A stretch of 64,000 nt of DNA. It comes from Thermoleophilales bacterium. Lineage in GTDB: Bacteria; Actinomycetota; Thermoleophilia; Solirubrobacterales; 70-9. A program made the translations under genes and the position numbers. Each line of letters begins with the position of its first letter. Within the stretch, counting starts at the first letter, position 1. Where the stretch lies: positions 868,001-932,000 of the forward strand of contig JACJWZ010000001.1 in NCBI GenBank assembly GCA_020636895.1, read 5' to 3'. The notes under the pieces were generated by a model. The model was not told the origin of the DNA and ran no database searches. It was given only the letters and a program-made list of their open reading frames with translations. This document shows positions 24,324-32,008 of this stretch, in pieces.

Positions 24324-26116
24324 CACGTGCCCGCAGGCGCGGGCTGTCCCCGCCCGGCGCGCTCGTAGCCCGGCATCGTCCAGCTCACCTCGAGCGGGAT
24401 CGGGCCGTTCGGCAGCCAGGGCTGCTCGGCGATTGCCGACTTGACGGCCCAGGAGCCGCGCTCGACGATCCCGACCGCCGCGTCGATGACGAGGTACTGC
24501 TGCCTGCCGTTGCCGACCGGCTCCGACTCCGCGAAGACGACGACGAACTCGCCGGGCTCGAAGTGGCACCGCTTCTGGATCGCCTCGATCAGCCTGGGGT
24601 TGTGCAGGTGACCGTCGCCGAAGTTCCAGCCGATGATCGCGTTGCAGGAGATCTCGCCCTCGCGGATGTCGTAGACGTCGATGTCGTCGCCGAGGTGCTC
24701 GAGCATCACCGAGTTCAGCCCGCGTCCCTGGCTGTGCATCGATCGCCACGCGAGGTACTGGTGCAGCGTCACCCGCGCCGTTTCGGGGTCGAACATCTCC
24801 GAGAGCTGAACCGTCTGCATGCGCGCCGGCTTGACGAGACCCTCGTCGAACTTCGCCTCCGCCCCGGGCGCGGTCGCCCACATCGACGTCGCCCAGTTGC
24901 CCGAGTACTGGCGTAACGACGGCAGGAACGAAACGAGATCGGGTCGCAGCTCGCCGAGGATGGGGAACACGAGCAGCCCGACGACCGTCACGGCGAGCAG
25001 CACTGGGTCCATGTCGGCCAGTCCGTACCCGTCGTAGTTCGGGAAGCCGAGGAAGAGGAACCCTGTGATGAACATGAACATCAGGTTCCACTCGAGCGGG
25101 ACCGCGAGCGGGAACGTCGAGGTGATGAACGCGTGGTAGCAGATCATGAACACGGCGGCGATCGCAGTCACCGTCGGGTTCTGGGAGAAGAGGAGGATCC
25201 ACGGCGGGATCAGCTCCCCGACGGCGCCGCCGATGTGGGAGAGCCGCTTCGCCCCCTTCGACGGCCGCAGGTCGTCCGGGAAGTCGGCGTAGTGCAGCCG
25301 CTTGATCGACTTGAACGGGTTCCACGGCGTGTTGCTGACCATCGGCGGGATCACGTTCTCGAAGTGGCGGTTCACCTTCGAGATCCCGGCGCCGAACCAG
25401 ACCAGGACGATCAGCAGCTTCGCGGCCACGATCATGTCGATGAAGGGGAAGAACGCGAAGAAGATCAGCGCGGGCATCCACTGCTCGCCGCGGGCGGCGA
25501 GGAAAATCGTCTTGTCGCGGAGCCCGACGATGACGAGAAGGGCGATCGCGACGATCACCGGCGCGACCAGTACGAGTCCCTCGTTGGCGCCGAGGAGCGC
25601 GTCCATGTCGGGATCGGAGGAGCCGGGCAGCACAAGCGCGACGAGCAGCGCGGCCAGGAACCCGGCGTAGAGGGCGACGTCGAGCGGCGTGCGCTCGTCG
25701 CCCTTCGTCATCGGCACCCGGTCCGGCCACGGGGGCATCCGGATCGTCCCCGGGCGCAGCCAGTAGGCGGCGCCACCCGTCATCGGCTTGAAATGGCCGC
25801 AGAGAGGACCCCAGGCGCCGCCGATCCCGACGGCCTCGACGAACATCGTCCAGATCACGAGCTTCTGCCAGGCGATCGGCTCGTAGAACCATTCGCCCGG
25901 GTCGAGCGGGTCGAGGCCGGAGGGCAAGGTCGCCAGGAGGACGCCCACCACGGCGAACACCAGCATCTTGGCGATGTAGATGAACATGATGTACTTCGGC
26001 AGCCCGGCCCCGTAATCGACCCAATGGCGCGACAGCGCCTTGATCCGGTCGAGGTAGGGCGTGTCCATGAACGTCGCCGGGTCGACTGGCGGTGGGTTGG
26101 GTGTGATCAATCCCAC
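24323..26116 (-). CDS. DUF3556 family multi-pass membrane protein
   Basis: A 597-residue protein. About the first 400 residues are membrane-embedded (10 or so segments, e.g. IIVLVWFGAGISKVNRHFEN and WNLMFMFITGFLFLGFPNYD). A cytoplasmic C-terminal domain (DIDVYDIREGEISCNAIIGW) follows. N-terminal GLITPNPPPVDPAT, WVDYGAGLPKYIMF and the GHFKPMTGG segment fit the actinobacterial DUF3556 family, whose function is unknown. GTG 26116 has GGAGGAG 5-6 bases upstream, a strong leadered RBS. First gene of a coupled pair with the oxidoreductase. A 7-bp inverted repeat and a 15-bp palindrome lie in the upstream region. Confidence 0.85.
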   Translation of the reverse strand: MGLITPNPPPVDPATFMDTPYLDRIKALSRHWVDYGAGLPKYIMFIYIAKMLVFAVVGVLLATLPSGLDPLDPGEWFYEPIAWQKLVIWTMFVEAVGIGGAWGPLCGHFKPMTGGAAYWLRPGTIRMPPWPDRVPMTKGDERTPLDVALYAGFLAALLVALVLPGSSDPDMDALLGANEGLVLVAPVIVAIALLVIVGLRDKTIFLAARGEQWMPALIFFAFFPFIDMIVAAKLLIVLVWFGAGISKVNRHFENVIPPMVSNTPWNPFKSIKRLHYADFPDDLRPSKGAKRLSHIGGAVGELIPPWILLFSQNPTVTAIAAVFMICYHAFITSTFPLAVPLEWNLMFMFITGFLFLGFPNYDGYGLADMDPVLLAVTVVGLLVFPILGELRPDLVSFLPSLRQYSGNWATSMWATAPGAEAKFDEGLVKPARMQTVQLSEMFDPETARVTLHQYLAWRSMHSQGRGLNSVMLEHLGDDIDVYDIREGEISCNAIIGWNFGDGHLHNPRLIEAIQKRCHFEPGEFVVVFAESEPVGNGRQQYLVIDAAVGIVERGSWAVKSAIAEQPWLPNGPIPLEVSWTMPGYERAGRGQPAPAGT

Positions 26117-26166
26117 GGTCTCCTCCTCCACGAGGCTATTGGCACCTTGATCTTTGCCGCGAGTAT

Positions 26167-26187
26167 CACTTGCCTTGCCTGCAAGTG
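26167..26187. promoter_or_regulatory. inverted repeat in the DUF3556 promoter region
   Basis: CACTTGC and GCAAGTG, perfect 7-bp arms around 7 bases, about 50 bases upstream of the DUF3556 start. It could be a regulator site or a 5' UTR hairpin. No regulator gene is adjacent. Confidence 0.45.
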
Positions 26188-26247
26188 GTTCGTGCCTGGC
26201 GGCGAACCGCTCAGGGGATGGTCTCCGGGTGAAGGGGTGACACGCTA

Positions 26248-26262
26248 TTGACTTTGTGTCAA
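26248..26262. promoter_or_regulatory. palindrome TTGAC-N5-GTCAA, operator candidate
   Basis: A perfect 15-bp dyad ending 9 bases before ATG 26272 and lying between two divergent genes. Short AT-rich dyads of this kind are typical TetR-family operators. The cognate regulator is not in the neighbourhood. Confidence 0.5.
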
Positions 26263-26271
26263 CATGCTTCC

Positions 26272-27732
26272 ATGCGCTTCGCAGGCGGCGGCCTCGCACT
26301 CATCCTCGCCTCGCTCACGTTCGCCGGAGCGGCCAACGCTGCGCAACCTCCGGGTTGCGCAGCGGCGGACATCAAGCCCGGCACCACGGACGCCGGCCTG
26401 TACCGGACGATCGCGCCGTTCGAGCACTTCAGCTCCAACCGCACGCAGGTCTTCCCGCACACCTGCACTCTGCGACAGCTCACCGGTTCGAAGCGGCCTG
26501 AGATCGCCGCGCGGCAGTCGCCCGATGACTTCTCGACCCCCTACATCGCCGCCACGCGCAACCGCGGCCAGCTCTTCGTCTACGGCTACGGCGCGAACGC
26601 CGCCACCGAGGGCGGCTACGTCGCGAGCGTGGATCCGAGGACGCTCGAGGAGAGGTGGCGGACGCGGATCACCGACGCGACGCCGGCGAACGCCTGGAGT
26701 TACCCGGGCGTGCAGGTGGTCCACGGCAACGGGTTCATCTACGCCGTGTACGCGAGCGTCATGGTCAAGCTGGATCCCGCGACCGGCAGGACGCTCGCGC
26801 GGCGCGATCTCCCCGAGGACCCGGACGGAACGGGCGCTGCCTACAACGGCATGGTCGTCCTCCCGGACGGCCGGATCGTCACCAAGCGCATCGAACGGGG
26901 TCCGTGCGCCGTCCCGCCGACGGCGCCGGCGCAGGTCGGCGCGATCGGCGGCCTCTTCTGCGGGGTCGCCAACGCGCTGCCGACCGACGTGGTCGTCCTC
27001 GATCCGAAGCGGCTGAAGATCGTCTCGACCACACCGGCGCCCGAGCCCATCACCGGGCGCATCACCGCCGCCCGCTTCGACGGCCGCGACTACATCTACG
27101 CCGCGGGCCGCGACGAGCTCTTCCGGTTCCGCTACCGCAACGGCCGCCTCCGGCTCGATCACGGGTGGGGTCCCGTCACCTACCGCACCGGCGAGCAGCA
27201 GCCGGGGACGGGGCCGGGGATCCTCGGCGGCTTCGTGGTCGTGCAGACGAACTTCGCCAGCTCGCCGGAGCCCATGACCGTGACCGCGGTCAGCCAGCGC
27301 GACCCCGACCGGGTCTTCCGCGTCCAGCCCTTCGCGGGCTCCGGGACGTCGAGCTTCATCGTCTCCAAGGCCGCGCTCGACGCGGCGACGATGACCGTCG
27401 TCACCCATGACACGGCGGCCGGCCGGATGGCGGCCATCCGCCTCGATCCCGAGCGCGGCTTCAAGGTCCGATGGCGCCGCGACATCACCGCGCTCGCGTT
27501 CTCGGCGCTGGTCGGCGGAGCGAAGCACCGCGAGATCGTCATCCCCGATTCCGGCACCGACGGCGACGAGGTCGTCTGGCTCAGCGAGCGCCGGGGCCGC
27601 GAGCTCGCCCGCTCCCAACCGCTCGCGGTGGCGCCCGCGCCGGGCAACATCGTCACGCCCGGCTTCGATGGGCGCTACTACTACGTCTCCTCCGAGGGGA
27701 AGCTGTGGGAGCTGCGGCCGAGCGCGCCGTGA
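26272..27732 (+). CDS. secreted PQQ-like beta-propeller protein
   Basis: A 486-residue exported protein. The signal peptide (RFAGGGLALILASLTFAGAANA) is followed by a Cys-containing segment and repeated blades with the PQQ/WD-like rhythm (GYVASVDPRTLEERWRTRI, VMVKLDPATGRTLARRDLPE, LWELRPSAP at the end). No catalytic residues of a quinoprotein dehydrogenase or its PQQ disulfide are recognisable, so a binding or scaffold role is more likely than an enzyme. ATG 26272 gives a clean signal peptide. The start lies 9 bases after an operator-like palindrome shared with the divergent DUF3556 operon. Confidence 0.75.
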   Translation: MRFAGGGLALILASLTFAGAANAAQPPGCAAADIKPGTTDAGLYRTIAPFEHFSSNRTQVFPHTCTLRQLTGSKRPEIAARQSPDDFSTPYIAATRNRGQLFVYGYGANAATEGGYVASVDPRTLEERWRTRITDATPANAWSYPGVQVVHGNGFIYAVYASVMVKLDPATGRTLARRDLPEDPDGTGAAYNGMVVLPDGRIVTKRIERGPCAVPPTAPAQVGAIGGLFCGVANALPTDVVVLDPKRLKIVSTTPAPEPITGRITAARFDGRDYIYAAGRDELFRFRYRNGRLRLDHGWGPVTYRTGEQQPGTGPGILGGFVVVQTNFASSPEPMTVTAVSQRDPDRVFRVQPFAGSGTSSFIVSKAALDAATMTVVTHDTAAGRMAAIRLDPERGFKVRWRRDITALAFSALVGGAKHREIVIPDSGTDGDEVVWLSERRGRELARSQPLAVAPAPGNIVTPGFDGRYYYVSSEGKLWELRPSAP

Positions 27733-27822
27733 GCGCCTGACCGCCGGAGTGGCGCCCGCGCCCGGCCGACACCGTAGGCTCCACGGCGATCGGGGGCCGT
27801 CGAGAGGGAGAGGAGTACGAAG

Positions 27823-29187
27823 GTGTCGAACGTCGAGGTGCGCCGCAACCGGGTGAGGCTGGCCTGCTTGGCCCTGGTGGCCGCGGCCGTGGCGCTGATC
27901 GCCCCAGCGGCCGCGCAGGCCGAGGACACGGTCTGGATCTGCAAGCCCGGCCAGGCCGACGACCTCTGCGCCGGCACGATCGACGGCGTCTCCAACCCGG
28001 CTCCGGGCCAGGCGGCGGAGCCGCTCCCCTACAAGCGCCCCGCCGACGCGCCCGTGGACTGCTTCTACCTGTACCCGACGCAGAGCGAGCAGGCGACCCC
28101 CAACGCCAACCTCGACAAGGACCCGCCGATCAGGCGTGTCGTCGTGCAGCAGGCGCGCATGTTCTCCTCGGTCTGCGACGTCTACGCGCCGATGTACCAC
28201 CAGGTCACCTACAACGGCAACCAGGGTTCGTACAACCAGGACGTCGAGACCGCTTACCAGAGCGCCAAGGCCGGGTTCGAGGACTACCTGAAGAACTACA
28301 ACGACGGCCGCGGGTTCATCATGATCGGCCACTCGCAGGGGGCGGCCCACACCGCCCGCCTGATCGACGACATGGTCGACAAGGACCCGGACCTGCGTAA
28401 GCGGTTCGTCGGCGCGATCGCACCGGGCGCCAACATCTCCGTCCCGATCGGGCAGCCCGTCGGAGGCCTCTTCGACAACGTCCCCGCCTGCACGGAGGTC
28501 GGCGAGTTCGGCTGCGTGACGGCGTATTCCACCTTCAACGACGTGCCGGGCCCGACCGCTCCCTTCTCGCGGCTCGACTTCGGCTACTGGATCTACCCGG
28601 AGGCGCGCCCCGACTCCAGCAAGTACGAGGCCATGTGCGTGAACCCGGCGCTGATCGACGGCGGCGACGGGACGCTGCTGCCGCTCGTCAACCTCGACTA
28701 CCTGCTCGACGTGCCGTCGGGTCCCGAGGGCGACGCTCCCTGGCTGAGCCAGCCTGACTACTACAAGGTCGAGTGCAAGAGCCAGGACGGCGCCCACTGG
28801 CTGAACCTGACCAAGACCGATCTCCCCGGAGACTCCCGCCCCGACATCGGGGCGCTCGTCGCGTCCGGCTCCAACTACCACGTGCCCGAGGTCAACCTGG
28901 CCGAGGGCAACCTGCTGACGATCGCGCAGAAGCAGGCCGACGCCTACCTGGACGTCCGCTCCCAGATCGACAAGCTCCAGGGCAAGCTCGACAGGAGCAA
29001 GAAGAAGAAGGCGAAGCTGAAGAAGAAGGTCGCCAAGCTGAAGGACCGGCTGGACGACGCGGGGCACCGGAAGGCGAAGGCCCTCAAGCGCAAGATCAAG
29101 CGGACGCGCAAGAAGGCGAAGGGCCAGAAGGTGAAGATCGCATCGCTGCGGGAGCGGATCAGCGAGCTCGAGAGCAAGCTCCTCTGA
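27823..29187 (+). CDS. secreted DUF3089 (lipase-like) protein with Lys-rich coiled-coil tail
   Basis: A 454-residue exported alpha/beta hydrolase. The signal peptide (RLACLALVAAAVALIAPAAA) precedes TVWICKPGQADDLC and DCFYLYPT, typical of DUF3089. The nucleophile elbow is GFIMIGHSQGAAH, with Ser about residue 171. Six or more Cys fit extracellular folding. From about residue 375 to the end there is a heptad-like coiled coil very rich in Lys/Arg (KLKKKVAKLKDRLDDAG). This is not part of the core family as I know it and could bind teichoic or other acidic polymers. GTG 27823 has GAGAGGAG upstream, a leadered start. Probably an esterase/lipase. Confidence 0.85.
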   Translation: MSNVEVRRNRVRLACLALVAAAVALIAPAAAQAEDTVWICKPGQADDLCAGTIDGVSNPAPGQAAEPLPYKRPADAPVDCFYLYPTQSEQATPNANLDKDPPIRRVVVQQARMFSSVCDVYAPMYHQVTYNGNQGSYNQDVETAYQSAKAGFEDYLKNYNDGRGFIMIGHSQGAAHTARLIDDMVDKDPDLRKRFVGAIAPGANISVPIGQPVGGLFDNVPACTEVGEFGCVTAYSTFNDVPGPTAPFSRLDFGYWIYPEARPDSSKYEAMCVNPALIDGGDGTLLPLVNLDYLLDVPSGPEGDAPWLSQPDYYKVECKSQDGAHWLNLTKTDLPGDSRPDIGALVASGSNYHVPEVNLAEGNLLTIAQKQADAYLDVRSQIDKLQGKLDRSKKKKAKLKKKVAKLKDRLDDAGHRKAKALKRKIKRTRKKAKGQKVKIASLRERISELESKLL

Positions 29188-29257
29188 GGCGCTGACTCAA
29201 GAGGAAGGCCCGGCTCTTCGGCCGCGCCTCGCAGAGGAGTCTTGGGGCCTCAGAGGC

Positions 29258-29929
29258 TCAGAAGCCGCCGATCGCGTCGCCGATCAGCTTCGCGCCGATG
29301 ATCACGCAGATGACGCACATGATCGCGGCGTTGTTGTGTGACATCCACGCGCGGAGGCCGTCGAGGATGCTCTTCGCACCCGCTCCCTTCGCGAAGTAGA
29401 TCGCCACGGGGACGGCGGGACCGAGCGTTGCGACGACGACGAAGACGGCGAGTGCCACCGCCTGTTGGCCGGTCGAGATGCCGGTTCCCGCGATCGCGGC
29501 CGCCGCGGCGACGACGAGCAGGACGTTCTTCGGGTTGACGGAGGAGAGAAGGACGCCGAGCCCCGCCGACTTCGGAGCGCGGAACGCGTCGATCGACCGC
29601 ATCCACGCCGGCATCGGCGCCTCCTCACCCGCGCGGGGCCGCCCCCGCCACTGCCTGACTCCGACCAGAAGGAGGAGGAGGCCGAGGACGAGCTTGAGCA
29701 CGCTGACCCAGGTTGCGGAATCGCCCCCCGATGACGCGCCGGCGCCGGAGGAGACGGCGAGGACGACCGCGCCGACGACCGCCATCCCGCCGATCCAGCC
29801 GGCGAGGAAGGCGAGGGAGTTCTGCTTCGCGCGCGGCGTCCCGAGCATCAGCACCACGCCGATGATCGGCACGGGGCTGAGCGAGACTCCGACGGCAAGC
29901 GGCAGCGCCGTTCCGATCGCTTCTCCCAT
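29258..29929 (-). CDS. GAP/Sap family (LysE-like) small-molecule exporter
   Basis: A 223-residue, six-segment membrane protein. The first segment, AIGTALPLAVGVSLSPVPII, then GTPRAKQNSLAFLAGWIGGM and SSVNPKNVLLVVAAAAAIAG, match the GAP (SfLAP/Sap) branch of the LysE superfamily. In mycobacteria these proteins are linked to export of glycolipids. The substrate here is unknown. ATG 29929 has AGGAGG 10 bases upstream. It is convergent with the DUF3089 gene and divergent from the next secreted protein. Confidence 0.82.
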   Translation of the reverse strand: MGEAIGTALPLAVGVSLSPVPIIGVVLMLGTPRAKQNSLAFLAGWIGGMAVVGAVVLAVSSGAGASSGGDSATWVSVLKLVLGLLLLLVGVRQWRGRPRAGEEAPMPAWMRSIDAFRAPKSAGLGVLLSSVNPKNVLLVVAAAAAIAGTGISTGQQAVALAVFVVVATLGPAVPVAIYFAKGAGAKSILDGLRAWMSHNNAAIMCVICVIIGAKLIGDAIGGF

Positions 29930-30149
29930 CTCGCTGGTGCCTCCTAGCTTTCCTTGACGATGTCGCCGGGTCCGGGTCTGATCGTAGAAGTCCACGCCCG
30001 CAGCCATGGAGGACGGAAGATCGGTGCCCCGGCAACCGTCCGGAGGGGGAAGCCGGACTTGTGGGCGATCATCATCGCGCTGCACTCGGCTCGGTGCCGG
30101 CCGGGCCGCGTCCGGGATGGATGTCGATATGAAGAGGGAGGATTGGAAG

Positions 30150-31349
30150 ATGAGGCGCACGATCGGGTCAGTCCGGTTCCTGCTCGCCCTCGCGTTCACG
30201 CTCGTCCTGGCGATCAGCGCGTCGGCTCTCGCCGGCCGCAACGACCAGGACAACCTCACGTTGACCGTCGGCGTCAACGAAGCGAAGAACGTCGAGACCG
30301 CCAAGAAGATTCCGATCTCCTCCAAGCGCGGCGCCAAGCCCGTGGTGGTCGCTTCGCTGTCTCCGAAGGACCTCGGCGGCGTCGAGCCCGGCAACGAGGT
30401 CGAGGGGTTCGCCGAGGTCGAGGTGTCGGTGACTTGCCTCGAACCGGACCCCTCATGCGTCGGCAAGCGCTACTCGTTCTCCCCCCACATGGAGTACTGG
30501 ATGGTTCTCGCGGCGGGTCAGAACGACCGCCGCGGCTACCGCGTCGGGAAGGTCCATGACTTGACCTGCTCCCAGGAGCTTCCCAACCGCAACCATCACT
30601 GCCGCCTTGTGCTCGACGAGAGCCAGGTGATCAAGAACGCCCGCAAGCTCCCGTGCGAGAAGAACTGCCGGCTCAATGTGGTCGCCTCCGCCTACCACGA
30701 GAAGGCGAGCGGCGGGCAGGTCGTGGTGGTCGCAACCGACAGCAACCACGGGATCGAGCAGGGCAAGGCCGCGCTGTCGGCGGCGGTGTTCTCGAAGCCG
30801 TCGGGGGCGTTCGATTTCCGCAAGACCGGGAAGGCGAGAAGGATCCGCAAGACCCTGCCCGTCCAATCCCACTCCGCCAGCACCGACGAGCAGGTCATCT
30901 ACTCGACGAAGGTCGAGGGGTTGAAGAAGGGCGAGAGCCTGCTGGTCGACGCTCATGCGACGGTCTCGCTCAAGGGCCTTCACTACAACGTCCTGCTGCA
31001 GCCGGAACTGATCGTCGCCGAGAAGCCGACGAAGCCGGACTTCACGGGCATCGCCGTCCAGGTCATGACCAACAACGGCAAGATCGCCAACCAGAACGGC
31101 TCCAACTGCACGCGTGGAGGCAGCTACTTCTCCGACCCGTGCAAGATCCGCAAGGTCGGCGCCGCGCACCTGCTCTACAACGCGGTCAAGAAGCCGCGCA
31201 ACGACAAGGGCGCGCCCGTCCCGCTCTACGTCAACCTGGTGCTGGCCGCATCACAGGAGTACGGCGGCAGCTACCACGGATCGGACAAGGTGAAGATCGT
31301 CAACGGCTCGATCGACATCCGGCGCTACCCCGCGGACTACTCGCGCTGA
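30150..31349 (+). CDS. secreted protein of unknown function
   Basis: A 399-residue exported protein. ATG 30150 is preceded by GGGAGG at 8-base spacing and starts a textbook signal peptide (MRRTIGSVRFLLALAFTLVL). The mature protein is beta-rich and contains at least seven Cys in paired positions (VTCLEPDPSC, LTCSQ, LPCEKNC, CTRGGSYFSDPC), suggesting several disulfides. A basic stretch (FRKTGKARRIRKTLP) divides it in two. No family recognised. The 220-base divergent spacer (29930-30149) contains a hairpin GTCCGG/CCGGAC after CCCCGGCAACC but no clear riboswitch. Confidence 0.65.
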   Translation: MRRTIGSVRFLLALAFTLVLAISASALAGRNDQDNLTLTVGVNEAKNVETAKKIPISSKRGAKPVVVASLSPKDLGGVEPGNEVEGFAEVEVSVTCLEPDPSCVGKRYSFSPHMEYWMVLAAGQNDRRGYRVGKVHDLTCSQELPNRNHHCRLVLDESQVIKNARKLPCEKNCRLNVVASAYHEKASGGQVVVVATDSNHGIEQGKAALSAAVFSKPSGAFDFRKTGKARRIRKTLPVQSHSASTDEQVIYSTKVEGLKKGESLLVDAHATVSLKGLHYNVLLQPELIVAEKPTKPDFTGIAVQVMTNNGKIANQNGSNCTRGGSYFSDPCKIRKVGAAHLLYNAVKKPRNDKGAPVPLYVNLVLAASQEYGGSYHGSDKVKIVNGSIDIRRYPADYSR

Positions 31350-31543
31350 GCTGACGGGGCCAACGCTGCAGACGGCGTCCCGGCTGCGGCACCGAGTCGA
31401 CGAGCGCAACTAATAGGTTGCACATTGGCCAAGTACCAGCAGCGACTCGCGTCGCTGTGGCCATCCACCCAGGCGGACACCGCGACCGCCCCTTCGCCTA
31501 GGCTGCCGTGCGCGGCGGGTAAATCGAGAGAGAAGGAGCTGCC

Positions 31544-31927
31544 TTGGAGGCAACCGCGAGGCCGAAGGGAGAGGGAACGGTCCTGTTCGCAGCGACCCTG
31601 TTCCTCGTTCTCGGCATCTTCAACTGCATCGACGGGATCGTCGCCCTCGTGGGGGACGACCACTTCGCTGAGCACGAGCTGTTCTTCGCCAACCTGACCT
31701 TCTGGGGGATCGTCATGCTGGCGCTCGGGGCCTTCCAGCTGATGACGGCGAGCCTGATCTTCAAGCGCAGCGCCAACGGCCAGGTAGCCGGCATCGCGCT
31801 CTGCTGCTTCAGCCTCGTCGCCCAGCTCTTCTTCCTGCCGGTCTTCCCGATCTGGTCGATCATCATCATGGTCATCGACGTGATCATCATCTGGGGGCTC
31901 TGCGTCTACGACGAGCACTTCGTCTAG
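31544..31927 (+). CDS. DUF7144-like four-helix membrane protein
   Basis: A 127-residue protein with four predicted membrane helices: TVLFAATLFLVLGIFNCIDG, LTFWGIVMLALGAFQLMTAS, VAGIALCCFSLVAQLFFLPV and IWSIIIMVIDVIIIWGLCVY. The FP.WSIIIM.IDV.IIWGL pattern matches the actinobacterial DUF7144 family as I recall it; function unknown. Start TTG 31544 follows GAAGGAG at about 6 bases. The 194-base upstream spacer holds a small inverted repeat (GCAAC/GTTGC at 31406-31421) and a TTGGCCAA palindrome just after it. Confidence 0.75.
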   Translation: MEATARPKGEGTVLFAATLFLVLGIFNCIDGIVALVGDDHFAEHELFFANLTFWGIVMLALGAFQLMTASLIFKRSANGQVAGIALCCFSLVAQLFFLPVFPIWSIIIMVIDVIIIWGLCVYDEHFV

Positions 31928-32008
31928 GCGGAGCCTGGCGCCGCGAGGGCGCTTGCAGCGGGCGGGCGGCCCTCGATTCGCTTGCGCCGGCGCTTCAAAC
32001 TAGGGGGC

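Noticed and set aside
29188..29257. Bidirectional terminator between the DUF3089 and GAP-family genes
   Set aside because: Short GC-rich inverted segments (GGCC, GACTC/GAGTC) exist but form no single stable stem with a T-run.
29930..30149. Possible SAM-type riboswitch (CCCCGGCAACC followed by a GTCCGG/CCGGAC hairpin)
   Set aside because: The rest of the SAM-I/SAM-IV core (kink-turn, P1 closing stem) is not recognisable, and the downstream gene encodes an unrelated secreted protein.
31999..32008. Strong leaderless -10 for nadE
   Set aside because: TAGGGG is only 2 bases before ATG 32009. CAAACT at 7 bases is possible but lacks the first T, so it was not listed as a promoter.
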